Source: Cichorium intybus
Lineage: Eukaryota > Streptophyta > Magnoliopsida > Asterales > Asteraceae
Assembly: GCA_023525715.1 (NCBI GenBank)
Contig: CM042009.1
Location: forward strand, 131,286,211 to 131,350,210
Direction of reading: 5' to 3'
Length of the DNA stretch: 64,000 bases
Shown here piece after piece: positions 41,083 through 56,809 of the stretch. Both the position numbers and the translations under genes were made by a program. Below the pieces are notes generated by a model, which saw only the letters and a list, made by a program, of their open reading frames with translations, had not been told where the DNA came from and ran no database searches. Each line of letters starts with the position of its first letter. Positions within the stretch are counted from its first letter, which is position 1.

Positions 41083-44000
41083 CTAAGCTGACTCTTCTTC
41101 TTCTTGACCTCTTGATGGCATTTGCTGGTATTCTGGCATGAAATTATTGGCCATCATTGTCATAAGGGATGTGAGTTGGGTCATCCGATCACTCACACCG
41201 TTGATCCATTGTTGTTGAGATTTCAAGAGCTCGAAAACATTCGTCTCTCGTTTTCTGGATTCTCTTTCATATTGCTGATGCCTTGCTTCCATCATCTCTA
41301 TCATGTCCAGCAATTGTTCCTTGTCGATGGCGGACAACGGGTGGTCCTTGGTTTCCGTTAACATTTCCTCTTTTCCTCCCTCTCCCGTACGTGTCCAGAT
41401 CTTTTCTTTGCTCCTGATTCCTGGCTCCATTAATGTTTTCCTGTCTGCTGGTTTGCCATTTTCCTCTGAAGGTAATGATATCGGGTTCCCAAACATATTC
41501 AATCTTCTTTTCCTGGTTCCGAAGAAAATATCCATATCTCCAGTCTTGCAATCGATCACTGACCCGGCAGTAGCTAAAAATGGACGTCCTAAGATGAGCG
41601 CAGGCGCATCGTCCGGACTCTCATATTCCATGACCAGAAAATCTACGGGATAGAAAAAGTCCCCTACTTTGACTATGACATTTGTTAGCTTTCCCCTAGA
41701 TACCTTAGTTGATTGGTCAGCCAGTTGTAGTACAACTTCTGCTGGCTCAATTTCTTCGTTTTTGTACTTGTCGTACAGGTATCCTGGCAAGATGTTAACA
41801 CTTGCTCCCAAATCTAATAGGGTGTTTCGAATAACCACGTCCCCTACAGTTGTAGTGATCAATGGTGATCCGGGGTCCTTTTCCTTTTTGGGCAGTGTTC
41901 CCAATAATGCCTCGCTGACTCTCACAGTCAATCTCACCGTTTTTGGTGTAGGTGCTTTGCTCTTCCCATTTTGTTCACACATTTCTTGCAGAATCTTGGT
42001 GTCTTCAGGGGCATCCTTAAGCTCGTCCCACAGGGGTTGATTCATTAAGGGTCCCGTTGATCTGGGTGCTTCCTGCTTTTTCTTTTCTTTCCTATTTTTC
42101 CTTTTTTGTTTGATCCCTGCTATTGTTAATTGCTCTTCCTTTTGGATCTCTTTATCTGTTTCTGGTTGAGTGCCATTCTCAACCGAAACTCCTCCTTCTT
42201 TACCTTCCTCGCTTTCTAAAGCCTTTCCTTCTTCCCCTGGTCTCACTTCACTCCCGACTTCGAACAAGTCCTCCAGAGTGACCTTTCGCCATCATGATTC
42301 AACAGTGTTGACTTGTTCCTTCCCTGGACGCTGATTATGCGTAGGATTGACTTCAGTAGCACTTGGCAACTTGCCACTATCTCTCTTTTGCTGGTCTGCA
42401 GCCATTTGACCTATTTGTCTCTCCATATTTGCGATGGCCTTTGCATTCGCTTGAGATTATTGTTGTGTCGCAGTGACCATATCATACATCTTTGCTATCA
42501 TCTCTTCTTGGGTCCCTGGAGTGTTGTTGTTGGCATTAGTGGGACCCCTGTTGTTGTTGTTGTTTCCATTTCCATTGTTGTTTCCATTGTTCGCAGGCTG
42601 ATGGTTTCTAGGCTGACTAGTCGACTGACCTCGATAATTGTTTTGCCTAAAGTTTTGATGTGGTCCTTGGTTGTATGGCCTGTAGGGTCGTCCATTATTG
42701 TGCTGGCCTTGACCCTGGTCATAAACTTGATTTGCCTCGTGAGTCTTAGGTCTTCCTTGACCTCCTTGTGATGAACTTGGCGGTCCATTCTGTAATGTTG
42801 ACATAAGTCTGTCAAACTTCTTGTTTAGTTCACTGATTTCCTTTTTCACTTCCTTTTTCCAATCAGCATCGACTCCTACCGCTGCCGCCGTACTTACAGT
42901 TTTCCTGGTGGAAAAGTTTGCTTTGGAGCCATTGCTCAACTGCTCCAAAAACTGCCAGGCTTCCTCTGGGTCCTGCCACATAAATGTCCCACTGGATGAG
43001 GCATTTATCATGGCCTGATGTGTCTCACTGACTCCTTCGAAGAATAGCTTGACCAACTGCCACCTGGGAATCTCGTGATGCGGACAAGATCGCAACAACT
43101 CCTTCGGTCTGTCAAAAGCTTCATGAAAAGCCTCTCCAGGCTTTTGCTGGAAATCCTGGATAACTCTTCTGATTTTAGTTGTTTTGCTCGCTGGATAAAA
43201 TTCCTGAAGGAACTTTGCCTTGAGCTGATCCCATGTAGTGATGCTGTTTGATGGCAACGATGTGAACCAATATTTGGCTTTATCCTTAAGGGTGAACGGA
43301 AACAGTCTAAGCCTAAAAATATTTCTATTTGTGTTCCTGGGATTTTTAGCATTAGCGATCGCTAAGAATTCATATAAATGATTATAGGGATCGTCCTGCT
43401 TATATCCTCTATACTATGGTAATATTCCTAATAACTGAGGTCTAATCTCTACTTGCGAATCGATGTTATCAGGAATATAGATCGGCGATGAGTCATCATA
43501 TTCCCGCGGTTGGAAATGTGATGCAACCGATTGCCGTCTCGGTTGTGCAAAATGTAAAGGTTGGGCGGGAGTACCGTAAAGATGATCATTGTATTCCCGC
43601 TGACCTGGCGGTGGATATTGTGGCGTTCTTCTAAGAGGTCCCCGACCTCGGTTCCATTGTGGTTGTGGTGCTGGTGGCACCCATCCTTCATCTTCCTCGT
43701 CATACACTTCCTCCGTCTCTGGGTAATGGTATCGTGGCTGAGGCGGTGGTTGAAAGTGTATAGGTTGTGTTGATTGGTATGTGGGTTGAGGTTTAAAGAG
43801 GGCTGGTTGTGGTTGGGATGTTGGTGTATGCTGTCTAGGAGCTGGGGTGCCATCTCGGGTCGGCTCTCCCCAAGTCATAGCAGAAGTAAATGGATTGGTG
43901 GATTGGGGTTGTGAAGCAGGTGTAAATGGTGGGATAGATGGTGGAGTGCATGATGGTATGGGTGCAGGGGCTGAAACTGCACCACCAGAAGCACTCGTGC

Positions 44001-44208
44001 TCCCAAACTGAAATTCTGAAAGTGGGGGAATGGAGAACATCCCCGTTGCCTCACCTGACGGTTCCTGGGCAACACTGACCGGACTACTGCTAACTTGACT
44101 ATAATTCATGATGCTTAAACGCCTACGGGCACGGAGTTTGCGCGCAGTACGCTCAATCTCAGAATCAAACTGCAATGGGGATAATTGCTTTCCCCTGCGG
44201 GTACGCAT
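41083..44208 (-). pseudogene. Athila-type gag-protease, one frame with three internal stops
   Basis: A single frame of about 1042 codons starts MRTRRGKQLSPLQF. The Gag core contains YNHLYEFLAIANAKNPR, LFPFTLKDKAKYW, TWDQLKAKFLQEFYP and EELLRSCPHH-like (KELLRSCPHHEIP), typical of plant retrotransposon Gag, then Asn/Gln/Gly-rich linker. The aspartic protease has NTLLDLGASVNILP, with D-L-G-A-S in the position of the active site, then LILGRPFLATA. TAG (43416-43414), TAA (42459-42457) and TGA (42294-42292) interrupt it, all in frame; between them homology continues without frameshift. Gag would form the particle and bind RNA; the protease would cut the polyprotein. The frame ends before any RT domain. 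Confidence 0.92.
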
Positions 44209-44313
44209 GCACTAGTGCAACACGCCCACAAAAATCAAAAATCAAACTTACCAAAATGAAATTTCAAAAAGCAAGAAACGAGTTCCTACTACTCACCTAA
44301 CCTAAGCTCACAG

Positions 44314-44332
44314 CTCCCTGGCAACGGCGCCA
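44314..44332 (-). other. Primer-binding site, tRNA-Asp type
   Basis: On the minus strand TGGCGCCGTTGCCAGGGAG begins five bases inside the 5' LTR. TGGCGCCGTTGCC matches the 3' end of plant tRNA-Asp and is the customary Athila primer site. Confidence 0.88.
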
Positions 44333-44337
44333 AAATT

Positions 44338-45448
44338 TGACACACCTAAGGTCGTCGTGCGGTCAAAAATAAGAGAAAAACCTAACACACACTAGTATAG
44401 CGGTAGTCAGGGTCGATCCACAGGAGCTTCGTGGTTAGACTAGATGAGAGATTACCAACTAATAGTGTCACAGCTATAGTCGGAGGATCTGGTTTCTATT
44501 TTCCTATCACTAGCAAATGAGATAATGATCAAACACTCAAGCCAAGCTAAGCTATATCCAAATGACCTAGTCACTTTCTGAAATCAGAAGTACATCTCTG
44601 AATCAGAAGCAATCAAAGGCATCCAAACTAGCCAAACCAAGCAAAGCATAAACTAACCACTAGTTAAAGTCCTACTGAACAGTTACTAGCCAAGGTTTAA
44701 TGCTTACCAAGTAACCTAATTAGCTACTGATTTTAGCTAAGGAAAATAGTCCTAACAAGGTCCAAAACAATATCCAAAACACAATCAATCAATCAAACCA
44801 AACACAAACATCCAAAACACCGAAAAGCTAAGATTAAATGTAACCAAATGCTTTTCATTCACCAAAACTGAATTCTAATCACAAAAACAGTAACCAAATG
44901 TTTCTAAAACAGAAACCTAAATGCTCAAAGTCAGTGGTTGTCACTCCCAAAGACTTTAGCTACAAAGACTACTTGCTACTTAAAAGGAAATTAAATCCAA
45001 AAACATAAAATACCAATTGTGAGCTTGCTGAAATGAAATCCTGGAGTCAAAGAGCTTCAAGGTCGATGTTTACACCCGGTCTTTGCTAGGGTTTTCGGCT
45101 GGAAATGCATCTATTTATACTTGCAAATTTCCCGCAACCGCGCCGCGCAGAAATGAAATCCGCGGCGCGCGTACTTATCTTTTCCCGTTTCTTCGGCATT
45201 TGAATGTGTTCCACCGCCTTAAGCCCGCGTCGCGCATGGTTGATTCCCGCGGCGCGCGTACGAGTTCTCTTGATTTTTCATTCCTTCCTAACTTCTTCCT
45301 TTTGCACGCTTTCAGTCCCTGTTTCTATTCTTTTTCTCCAAACAAGTCCTGGCACGAAAAGTGAGAATACCCAGACATATTTGATATAATTTTATCAAGA
45401 ACAGGGCTCAACAACGCCTAAAATACTTGATATCACCAGGCGTTGTCA
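44338..45448 (-). mobile_element. 5' LTR of the Athila-type element
   Basis: 1111 bp, the same length as the partner at 34975. Observed differences include CGCCTAAGG/CACCTAAGG and GAGACAATG/GAGATAATG, plus about 15-18 others. A TATTTATAC sequence near 45111-45119 may include the TATA signal on one strand; not proven. Confidence 0.95.
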
Positions 45449-45493
45449 GTATGTATGTATGAATGTATGTATGTATGTATCTATATATATATA
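45449..45493. repeat. (TATG)n remainder and short (TA)n
   Basis: Continuation of the microsatellite broken by the Athila-type insertion; the first five bases are the duplication GTATG. Confidence 0.9.
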
Positions 45494-45549
45494 CTAGTTA
45501 CATTTTAAGGGCCGTGCTAAGCACGGCCCATGACGGGTTATTTGGTTGT

Positions 45550-47030
45550 ACGAAAATAAATATATAGATTTCTAGAAGTATGATGTCATAACAAGGGAAA
45601 ATTGAATTTAGATTTTATGTTTTGGCAATCTCATTTAAGTTGGAAGCTTTTCAAGAATCATATGTGAAAGAAGGTTTAGGACATGCATATATCTTCGCTC
45701 TCTCAGCGGCCAAAAAGGCATGTAGAAGTGGCATTACTTATAACATTTTGTTTTTCATGGTAAATCTGTAACGTTTCTATCGCTTGTGGTTTTTACATTG
45801 TTCAAGTGATTTATACCAGATTACGTTTTTGGTTGTTTAATCCTTTTATGCATTAAGTCTATTATGTGACGAACAAACGGTACCGACGTCCTCTTTTCTG
45901 TAGCTCATTAAAGTAAAAAAGAAAAACACATTGAAGTGCTGAACAATGTGCTTTCTAATTTTTATCGTGTTCAATCCAAAATTGACATGATGTCCAACTT
46001 CCGTCCTTATTTGAAGGTTTGGTCACTTCAACCTCGGATCACCAATACAAGTTCAGCTATTATATCATCACAGTTGTAATTCAATTTCTTTAATATACAT
46101 TCTATGACGTTTTGCGAAAATACCATATTAAAAAGGCAATATCTTAACACAAGCACCTGGAAAAACAAACATGAGCTCTTTTATTTGAACCATGTACTCG
46201 TATATTCTATGTAAAAGATGCAACAATAGAAGAAAGGGAGAAAATGAATTTGACTTAGAGATGTAAAGTAAGAGGGACCTAATGACACTCAAAACAACTC
46301 CCCAATAATTTTTCATGTCAAGCAAAATATACTCGTATAGTAGAAAGTTACTATTGCTTGTAAAGCTTAAAGTTTATAAGAACTTTTAGTTTTTTGGTTA
46401 ATAGTTAGGATGCACACAATAATTTCAAGCTTGAATTAATCATACTTACATTTTTTAAATAGAAACAGTAAAACATTCAAAGTAATGTGACATACACATG
46501 CCATTTTCATAATTAATAAATGCTTTGTAAACAGAGACAATTGAGTAGCAAGCAAAATGCTATAAATAGATAGTTTTCTCAAAGCACAATGTCTTAATAA
46601 GGAAAAAAATAAAATACAATGCTGTAATTGAAAGAACTAAAAGTAGAGCTATGATATATCAATAAGTAATGGGAACTGCCAATAGTCATTATTCCTAAAT
46701 AAGCTTTTAAAGTATCATAGCTTTTTGGTAGTACATCATTCCTCGAACTACACGAAAGTGGATGCCAAGTTTGAAATGTAAAGGATTTTGAAAACTGATC
46801 GGTAAAGAGGGACCTAATGACACTCAAAACATAGTTCCTGGTAGCTAAGATTAAAGTGAGCTTCCCATATTACCAAAAGAACGGCAGCCATAGTTCCTGG
46901 TGCTGGGTTAAATTGAAGGAAGTTTTTTCCCCATTTCAAGAACGGCAGCCATATTTCATTGTTTCACTGCTTTTTTTGTCCCAACAACTAATGATGTTAA
47001 CATTGGGAATGCATATAAAAGGACCGTTTG
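45550..47030. other. Helitron interior with short duplications
   Basis: AGAGGGACCTAATGACACTC occurs at 46269-46288 and at 46806-46825; GAACGGCAGCCATA at 46881 and 46940; both in the same direction. No domain was recognized. Confidence 0.55.
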
Positions 47031-47037
47031 CCCCTGC

Positions 47038-47038
<1 letters not shown>

Positions 47039-47088
<50 letters not shown>
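47039..47088. repeat. (TAT)n microsatellite
   Basis: About 17 units. It produces poly-Ile or poly-Asn frames that are not genes. Confidence 0.97.
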
Positions 47089-48099
47089 CACTGTTATTTT
47101 TATTATGACTAAGAGAAAAAATATATAAACAAAAAGGATGATATTGGAAAAAGAAGATTGATTTGATAAAGTATATTTTAACATGTAAAAAGAGCATATT
47201 GGTCTTTTTCTTGTGAATCATCGCTGGACATAAGTGTATATTAATGTATTTTCAACGCAATATGGTTGCCTTGCATAAATTTAAGAAGCAATTTAGTCCT
47301 GATTAAATAGTGTGAAAGTTAAGTACAAAAGTGAAGAACAATGTAACTTGGTTCTTAAAGGAATCAATTGACTAAGGCATATGGGTGTATATGATTTTAG
47401 GTAAGTTGTGGCCACTTTGTGTCGGTCTCCATGGAATAATAACCATGATTAGTGGCTACTTTGGGTATTAACGTATAAACCAACTGCTTGTGAGTTGTGA
47501 CAGCTCCACTTTCCTGGTAAGCACTTGAAATATTTTCAATCACCCTTTTGCTTTTTGAGTCGCCCTTTCATCTAAAAATGGAACTGCAAAAAAATCAAAA
47601 TGGTAAAAAATGCCGATGGATGTTTTGCAGTTCGTATCCACCCTCAAAAAAAGTAGGCCGATCTAGCAAAAGTGAAACCCCTCATTTGAAAACATAATCT
47701 ACTCAATGATGGATTATGAATAAATAAATACTTTACGCCTGCTGCAAACTGAAATAACCATTCATCCGCTTGTTGCCAATGGAAGGATACGATGGTAAAT
47801 TTTTTAGTTTTTTTTTAAATTCATTACTTGAAGTTCAAAACTCTTCCAGGAATTGGAATCATGAATTCCCCTGATGATGATTCTGAACCTCTAAAAAGCC
47901 AATGATGGTTTCCAGTATATGCTACCTCACCAACAACCCTATAATGATTCACACAATGAAATTAACTTACAACATTTAAATCATTTGATATTTTTTGAGG
48001 AATTCACATAAGTTTCTGAAAAAGATTAAGACTTATTACCCGTCACCCAATGTATTTGGCATGTAAGTAACTGCAAAAATCTCATCCGCTTGGAAGCAA

Positions 48100-48264
48100 T
48101 ATTTGGTTTCTCCCGATTAATACCCGACCAAGACTGAGTATACCATACCCGAACCAAGGGACCACGTGATCTTGTCCTCAGTTTCTTGTTGATCCTAAAT
48201 TCGGTCTTGGTTCCTCTCGTGTTCGGTCCGGTCAGGTCAGTTGCGGACCCAAGCTCACCCCTAG
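48100..48264. mobile_element. hAT-like terminal fragment
   Basis: The right end AGCTCACCCCTA, inverted TAGGGGTGAGCT, matches the hAT end at 808 in form and is preceded by CCGGACCGAAC-type sequence. No left end or 8-bp duplication was found, so only a fragment is claimed. Confidence 0.4.
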
Positions 48265-49920
48265 TCAATAGTGAAGTAAATTTATCTAAAACAAACCAGC
48301 TAAATGACAATACTTGTTTTTAGCATGTAAAACTATCCCCCAATTTTAAATTGACCACATTAGCACTTCCATAGTCTAAACCATCATTATAATATAATGA
48401 AATCAGTAGGTATTTACAAAAATTCTCAGATCCAAGAGGCAGGAACAGTTGGAAATTACAAATATCATTGGAAATTGAGAAGTAGGAAAATTCTCTAAAA
48501 TAATCGAATTAGGACTAAAAAACCTACACATAGAGAAACAGAAAATCTCAGTTTCTCCCTCTTTAGCAAAAATAGAGAGAGACTCGTCTTCTTTCGAATG
48601 AGAATGAGACCAACCATGAAAAAGATAAATATATAGGTTAATGCATACATATCATAGCTAGTATCAGCCATCGTAAAGAACTATGAAACTAAAAGAAGAT
48701 TAAACAAAATTACGTCCAATGTGAAAAATGGCTTTCAGTCCAAGACACAACTATGTTCCTGGAAAAAAGAAAGGAATCAACATTAGAGATTAAAGAACAT
48801 AGCAGAAAATTTTACTGGCATCTCTGTCTCAGTTAACAACGCTTCTGCTTCAGCCTCCCTATTCTCTTTTTCTTCCAGTACAAAATACCAACAGGGACCA
48901 AATCTATGTTCTATTAGATTAAAAATAAATAACTTTTTTGACTATCATAACACTGGGTAGCATTGTGAATGGTCGACTTAATAGTTTTGGCGAGCATGCC
49001 GGTGACATCCCTAATTGCAGCATTGCCTCAAATTATTATAATAGACCCATCGCCTTCCTCTGCAAAAATAATCGATTTCCACAAATTAACAATACAATCA
49101 AGATGAAACCCCTAGCTAATACATCTTAAAAAAACAAGGAGAGAAACGGGTTAACACACCGGTTGCTATCAAATCGAAGAGGGAGAAGATAAGGAGACCA
49201 TAAATGCCGAAAGAGAAGAAAGCATCATAAAGAGTGGCCAACGAACCTGGAGGAGTAACAAGGAAAATGAAACGTTGTTAATCTTGGTTTCTCTGTGGAG
49301 AGAGGGAACATAGTCAAGAAGACTAAGACGAAGAGGTTACATGTTAAAAAAACCCTAATTTTTCAATTCCATTTAACTGTACCTCTATGACAGAGGACTC
49401 TAGAACGAGGAAGATGAGTCACAAAAACAGTAAAACGATGAAGATTGTAAGATTATCTTCCGGCACAACAGAAAACCCTTCATTACATTGGTACGAAAAG
49501 CCATTAATCTGGTTTTCATCGGACTAAACGCAGCGAATGGTTTCCATCCAAAAATGTCAAGACGTGACTCCCGTGGCAGTGTATTCGCCGTCGTCCAATT
49601 TCGTTCTCAGAGATGGAAGCGAACGCCATGAAGAGGTCGATTTCTTGGTTTATTTGTCGGAGAAAAGTAGGATCATGTGCTTTGTTCATCAATACAACAA
49701 AATCATGGCTTCCAGTTCCCCCGAAAAGAGTATATGTTTATGAGAAGAGGGTATCAGTGTTGGTAAGGGGAAAAAGTAGAAGCGGTGAAGCAAATATTTG
49801 ACTGTGAAGAAGATTGTCGGTGGTGGTAGGAGAAAGGGAGTTTTAAGGATCGTAGAAAGCGGAGCGATGGTTGAAGAAAACGATGCGATGGTTATGGCTT
49901 AGCGGTTGAAGAAAATGAAG
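48265..49920 (-). other. Helitron 5' half, gene-like but unassigned
   Basis: Contains GA/CT-rich and GC-richer stretches (49150-49900) that look like captured gene leader and exon sequence. A minus-strand piece near 48955-49025 reads AAIRDVTGMLAKTIKSTIHN and is preceded by plausible coding composition, but it is short and I cannot name it. Confidence 0.35.
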
Positions 49921-50039
49921 CGAAACGGGCGTATTGGAAAACATAAGGCATTGTTCAAAGAATGAATACGTGGCTAACGGAAAACCCTATTAAATCCGAA
50001 ATGCGTCGATGAGGAAAAGAGGGTTTTCATATATAGTAA

Positions 50040-50152
<113 letters not shown>

Positions 50153-50649
50153 TGGGTTCTTGTGAGAACTCAAAAAACCATGAGATCTTGAGAACTCTTT
50201 CTGATTGGTCAGATGACAAAATGGCACGATTGTCATTTTATCAATTCACATTTAATTTTGATTTTTTTTTATTTTTGGCAACAACATTAACAACCCCTAT
50301 AATCAAGGCTATTATATTTAAATTTTGAAATTTAAAAAAAATCAAATTTTTGTTTTCATAAAAATTTATATAAAATTTTCGTTTTTATTTTTAAATAATT
50401 TTTTCCGGATTTAGAAAAAAATAAAAATTTTGAATTTTCAAAAAAAAAAACAAAATTTCGAAATTAAAAAAACATATTAGTGTATTTGCATGTGTATATA
50501 TATGCATACTCGCAGATGCATATATGTATATTTTCACAATTTATATATACATATTTGTATTTTTAATATCTAAATGTAAAAAATGAAGAACGCATTTTAT
50601 TATAAAGTACAACAATATACAACTGTTTTGAATGCTACATACAAATTTA

Positions 50650-50768
50650 TTAGAAATAATGAATGTTACATACAAAAAATATAAAAATACAACAAAAATT
50701 CTTGATATATTCGTTTCTCAAATTTTCAATTTTCATTTCTTCAATTTGCTCGGTAAATTCTCCAAAAT
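50650..50768 (-). pseudogene. Captured last exon, second copy
   Basis: After acceptor TTGCAG the frame reads DFGEFTEQIEEMKIENLRNE and runs to a stop at 50650-50652. It matches the exon at 26927-26991 in placement, acceptor and residue pattern (DFE/G-D/E-L/F-A/T-E). The gene of origin is unknown. Confidence 0.55.
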
Positions 50769-50829
50769 CTGCAATAACATTAACAAAAATTAATATACAT
50801 GTATATTCAAAAACATTAAAATAAATACA

Positions 50830-51350
50830 TACATGCATATATTCATATGAACAAATGCACATCTATTTTTGCATATATAAGCATATATGCACATAAGCAC
50901 ATATATGTATGCATATATGCATATATGCACACATGTGTACACAAACATGAATATAAAAAAATTATCACATATGCACATATGTACATACTTATATATATCT
51001 ACATACGTATATGCACATACGCACATACGTGTATGCATATATGCACATACGTATATACACATATATGCATATACACATATGAACAAATGCACATTTATTT
51101 ACATATATATGCAAATATGCATACATGTGTACATGAACAAATTGATATACATATGCATATGTACACGTACGTTTAATACACATATGCACATATGCACATA
51201 TATGTATGCATATATGCAGATACAGATACACATGTGCGCATATGTTTATGCATATGTATTCATATTTGAACGAACATATGCACAAACATAAATATAAACA
51301 AATTATCATACATATGCATATATGCATGTGTACACATGCACATATGTATT

Positions 51351-51435
<85 letters not shown>

Positions 51436-51580
51436 GTGTATATTCATATATGCATAAAATATACACATATGTACATATAAACATACGCATATGTATATAT
51501 ACGTATGCGTATACACATGTGTATATACACATATGTGCCCATATACATAAACATATACATGTAGATATACACATCTTGAC
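50830..51580. repeat. Minisatellite of TATGCACATA-type units with (TA)n core
   Basis: Irregular repeats of CATATATGCA, CACATATG and TACGTATA. The (TA)n core is at 51357-51432. It lies upstream of the captured exon on the minus strand, i.e. in what would be its intron, exactly as at 27040-27595. Confidence 0.9.
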
Positions 51581-51587
51581 AAACTCA

Positions 51588-51822
51588 AGCTTCAATTCGT
51601 TATATCGTTGTATATGAAATAAAAAAATTTATTTAATAAGATAGTATCATGGCCGCAATTGAATTTTGAAGTAAAGGACGTAAACAAAGTAAATTTTGAA
51701 GGATGAAGCTTCAAATCGTTATATCGTTGTATATGAAATAAAAAATTTTATTTAATAAGATAGTATCATGGCCGCAATTGAATTTTGAAGTAAACGAAGT
51801 AAATTTTGAAGGATGAAAATCA
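51588..51822. repeat. 119-bp tandem duplication
   Basis: The unit containing CGTTATATCGTTGTATATGA, ATCATGGCCGCAATTGAATT and TTTTGAAGGATGAA appears twice in a row, starting near 51588 and 51707. The second copy is shortened by a few bases. A third ATCATGGCCGCAATTGAAT follows at 51820. Confidence 0.9.
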
Positions 51823-51829
51823 TGGCCGC

Positions 51830-52560
51830 AATTGAATAATGGTATTGGTAGAAGTAACATCCCAATTAAAACTCATCACACCATCAAATTCAACTCATCA
51901 AGTCTCATATTTGATTTTATGTTCCCTAATTAAAAACTTCATTCTAGTTCATTCTAGTTAGACGACTTGATACTGGTGATACAACCTACGATTGACCCAA
52001 ATGCAGAATTTCAAAAATATAAAACCCAAATGCAGAATTTCAAAAACAATAATTCCTGCGATTGACCCAAATGCATAATACAAAACGTATGGGTGAAATT
52101 GTATATATGAGGGACTGCAATCGTTGACAGGATTAGTAACACGATTCCTTTTAATTTAGGGTTTAGAAGGTTACCTGAAAAGTTTGATGAAAAGCAGTGA
52201 CTAACAGGTGTGGGGCTAACAACACCAGTGATAAGAGTACATCGGCGACAGGATAACGTCGGCGATAGGAGTACGTCGGCAACCATGGCGCCACTTCACC
52301 AGCAGCGACAAATAGGGACCCGTACGTCGGCGATAGTTTAAGCAACTGTTCGGAGATCGAAGGAGACGGCGATGTCATTGGGCTGACAGCACCGGCGAGG
52401 AGAGATAGGGGCGAGGGATCAGCTTGACGGTGGAGGGTATGGAGGAGATTGGAGGGTGGTGCAGAAAATGGCATCCGAGAAGATGAAGGGAACGCATAAG
52501 TTAGGGAGGCGGTGGGGAAGACGATATGTGAGTGAAAGATAATTGTGGACTCTCCTATTT
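51830..52560 (-). other. Gene-leader-like segment in TIR element
   Basis: The minus strand reads as a Ser/Pro-rich open stretch (52600-52163) beginning MIRKFPDSLNISSK, with CCTCCC-type leader composition. It has no domain that I know. It may be a captured first exon. Confidence 0.3.
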
Positions 52561-52786
52561 TAGAGGAAATATTGAGTGAATCCGGGAATTTCCTAATCAA
52601 AATTAATTTAATATTCCCAAACTATCCTTAAGGACTTTTTAAAAAGTCCATCCTACCATTAAACTCAATACTAATTACGAAAATGTCATATTGCATCTTA
52701 ATCCTTGATTTTTTTGATCTAACGGTCGATAGTGAGTTCTCAGGATCTCATGATTTTTTGAGTTCCTAAAAGAACCTAACTCTATA

Positions 52787-55704
<2,918 letters not shown>

Positions 55705-55726
55705 CACACACACAAAGGATGTACGA

Positions 55727-55747
55727 GGGCCGTGCTTAGCATGGCCC
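55727..55747 (-). mobile_element. Decayed Helitron 3' hairpin, second family
   Basis: GGGCCGTGC-TTA-GCATGGCCC forms a nine-pair stem with one mismatch, almost the same as the hairpin at 45509. The outer CTAG is gone (AGGATGTACGA in its place). The rest of that element should extend to the right, but no 5' end was recognized. Confidence 0.55.
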
Positions 55748-56804
55748 ACGCATGGTTCTTTCAGAACTTCTATAAATCTTGTAAGATGGTTGTCACCGAT
55801 AGATACATGTATAAACATTATGTTGTAATCATGATCGGACCATATTGTGTTTGGAATATACTTTGTTTACATATAGCAGGTCGTGATGTTTAAATTTGTA
55901 TTGCGAACTTACGTATTTAAATATGTGGCACATACTTGAAAATAATTTTTTACTTGTTTTAAGAATTTTATCTTGAAGGGGTTTACAAGTTCACAGGCCA
56001 TTACCATAAAAAGTGAGTTAACACGGTGCTAAATATAGTAGAATTACATCTTTATCCAATACTCACTTCATAAAAGGCTACTTACAATTGACTTAAATTA
56101 CAAAAGAAAATATTATACCATAAGGCATAGATGAAGAAAATATAACACTTCTCTTGATTGACATATACGTTTTAATATCCAGTAAAATCAAGAATAGGAC
56201 CCGTAAGTGCATTCCTGTCAAAGCATCTATAGTCAACAACCGGGAAAGTTATGCTTAAACACTACACATCATCATTGAAAATCAATAAACAAGTAGAAAT
56301 TTGAACTTACAACTATTCTAAGTACCTTAACTTGGTAAATATGGAAGGAATACTTCCATTTAAGTTCCGTCAAGCCAATTTTCTACATAAAAATAAAATT
56401 CAGCCATATAACGTCTTATAAATTGATCTCATACCAGATATACCTACTATTCCTAATTTAGATTTAAAAGTACAACACCACAACTAAATGAAGAAAGTTC
56501 ATATATGATGGACTACCAATCATAATCCATGTATTCAACAAATTCCATGTCAAACATTATACAACTGCATACTAGTTCACTTTTCATGTTTAACTTTATC
56601 CCCAAAACAGAAAATTCATATCATAGCATCAAATTCAGAATTTCAAATTTGAACATCACGATGTCTCCATATAATAACTTGATTCTTAGTGTTTTCCTCT
56701 TTCTCCCTTTCAAAATAACGAGCACAAGTTCCCATCCTCTTTCCTGTTTTTTTATATGTGTATACAGGAAGGAGACCCAATTTGATTTTGACTTGTCAAG
56801 GGTG
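55748..56804. other. Non-coding DNA before the LTR element
   Basis: No coding frame with support. It may hold the remainder of the decayed Helitron and the outer part of the gypsy LTR resumed at 61938. Confidence 0.4.
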
Positions 56805-56809
56805 TAAAA

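Larger units (their letters stand above)
34975..45448 (-). mobile_element. Athila-type (Ty3/gypsy) LTR retrotransposon, non-autonomous
   Basis: Two LTRs of 1111 bp (TGACAC...TTGTCA) lie at 34975-36085 and 44338-45448, with direct repeat GTATG at 34970-34974 and 45449-45453. The primer site next to the right LTR and polypurine tract next to the left LTR fix minus orientation. Order from the 5' end: gag-protease frame (with stops), spacer with GGGAGGCAACCCA, ATHILA-ORF1-like frame, nested Harbinger, 3' LTR. No reverse transcriptase, RNase H or integrase is present, so it needs a partner. The LTRs differ at roughly 20 sites by eye, so it is fairly young. Confidence 0.95.
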
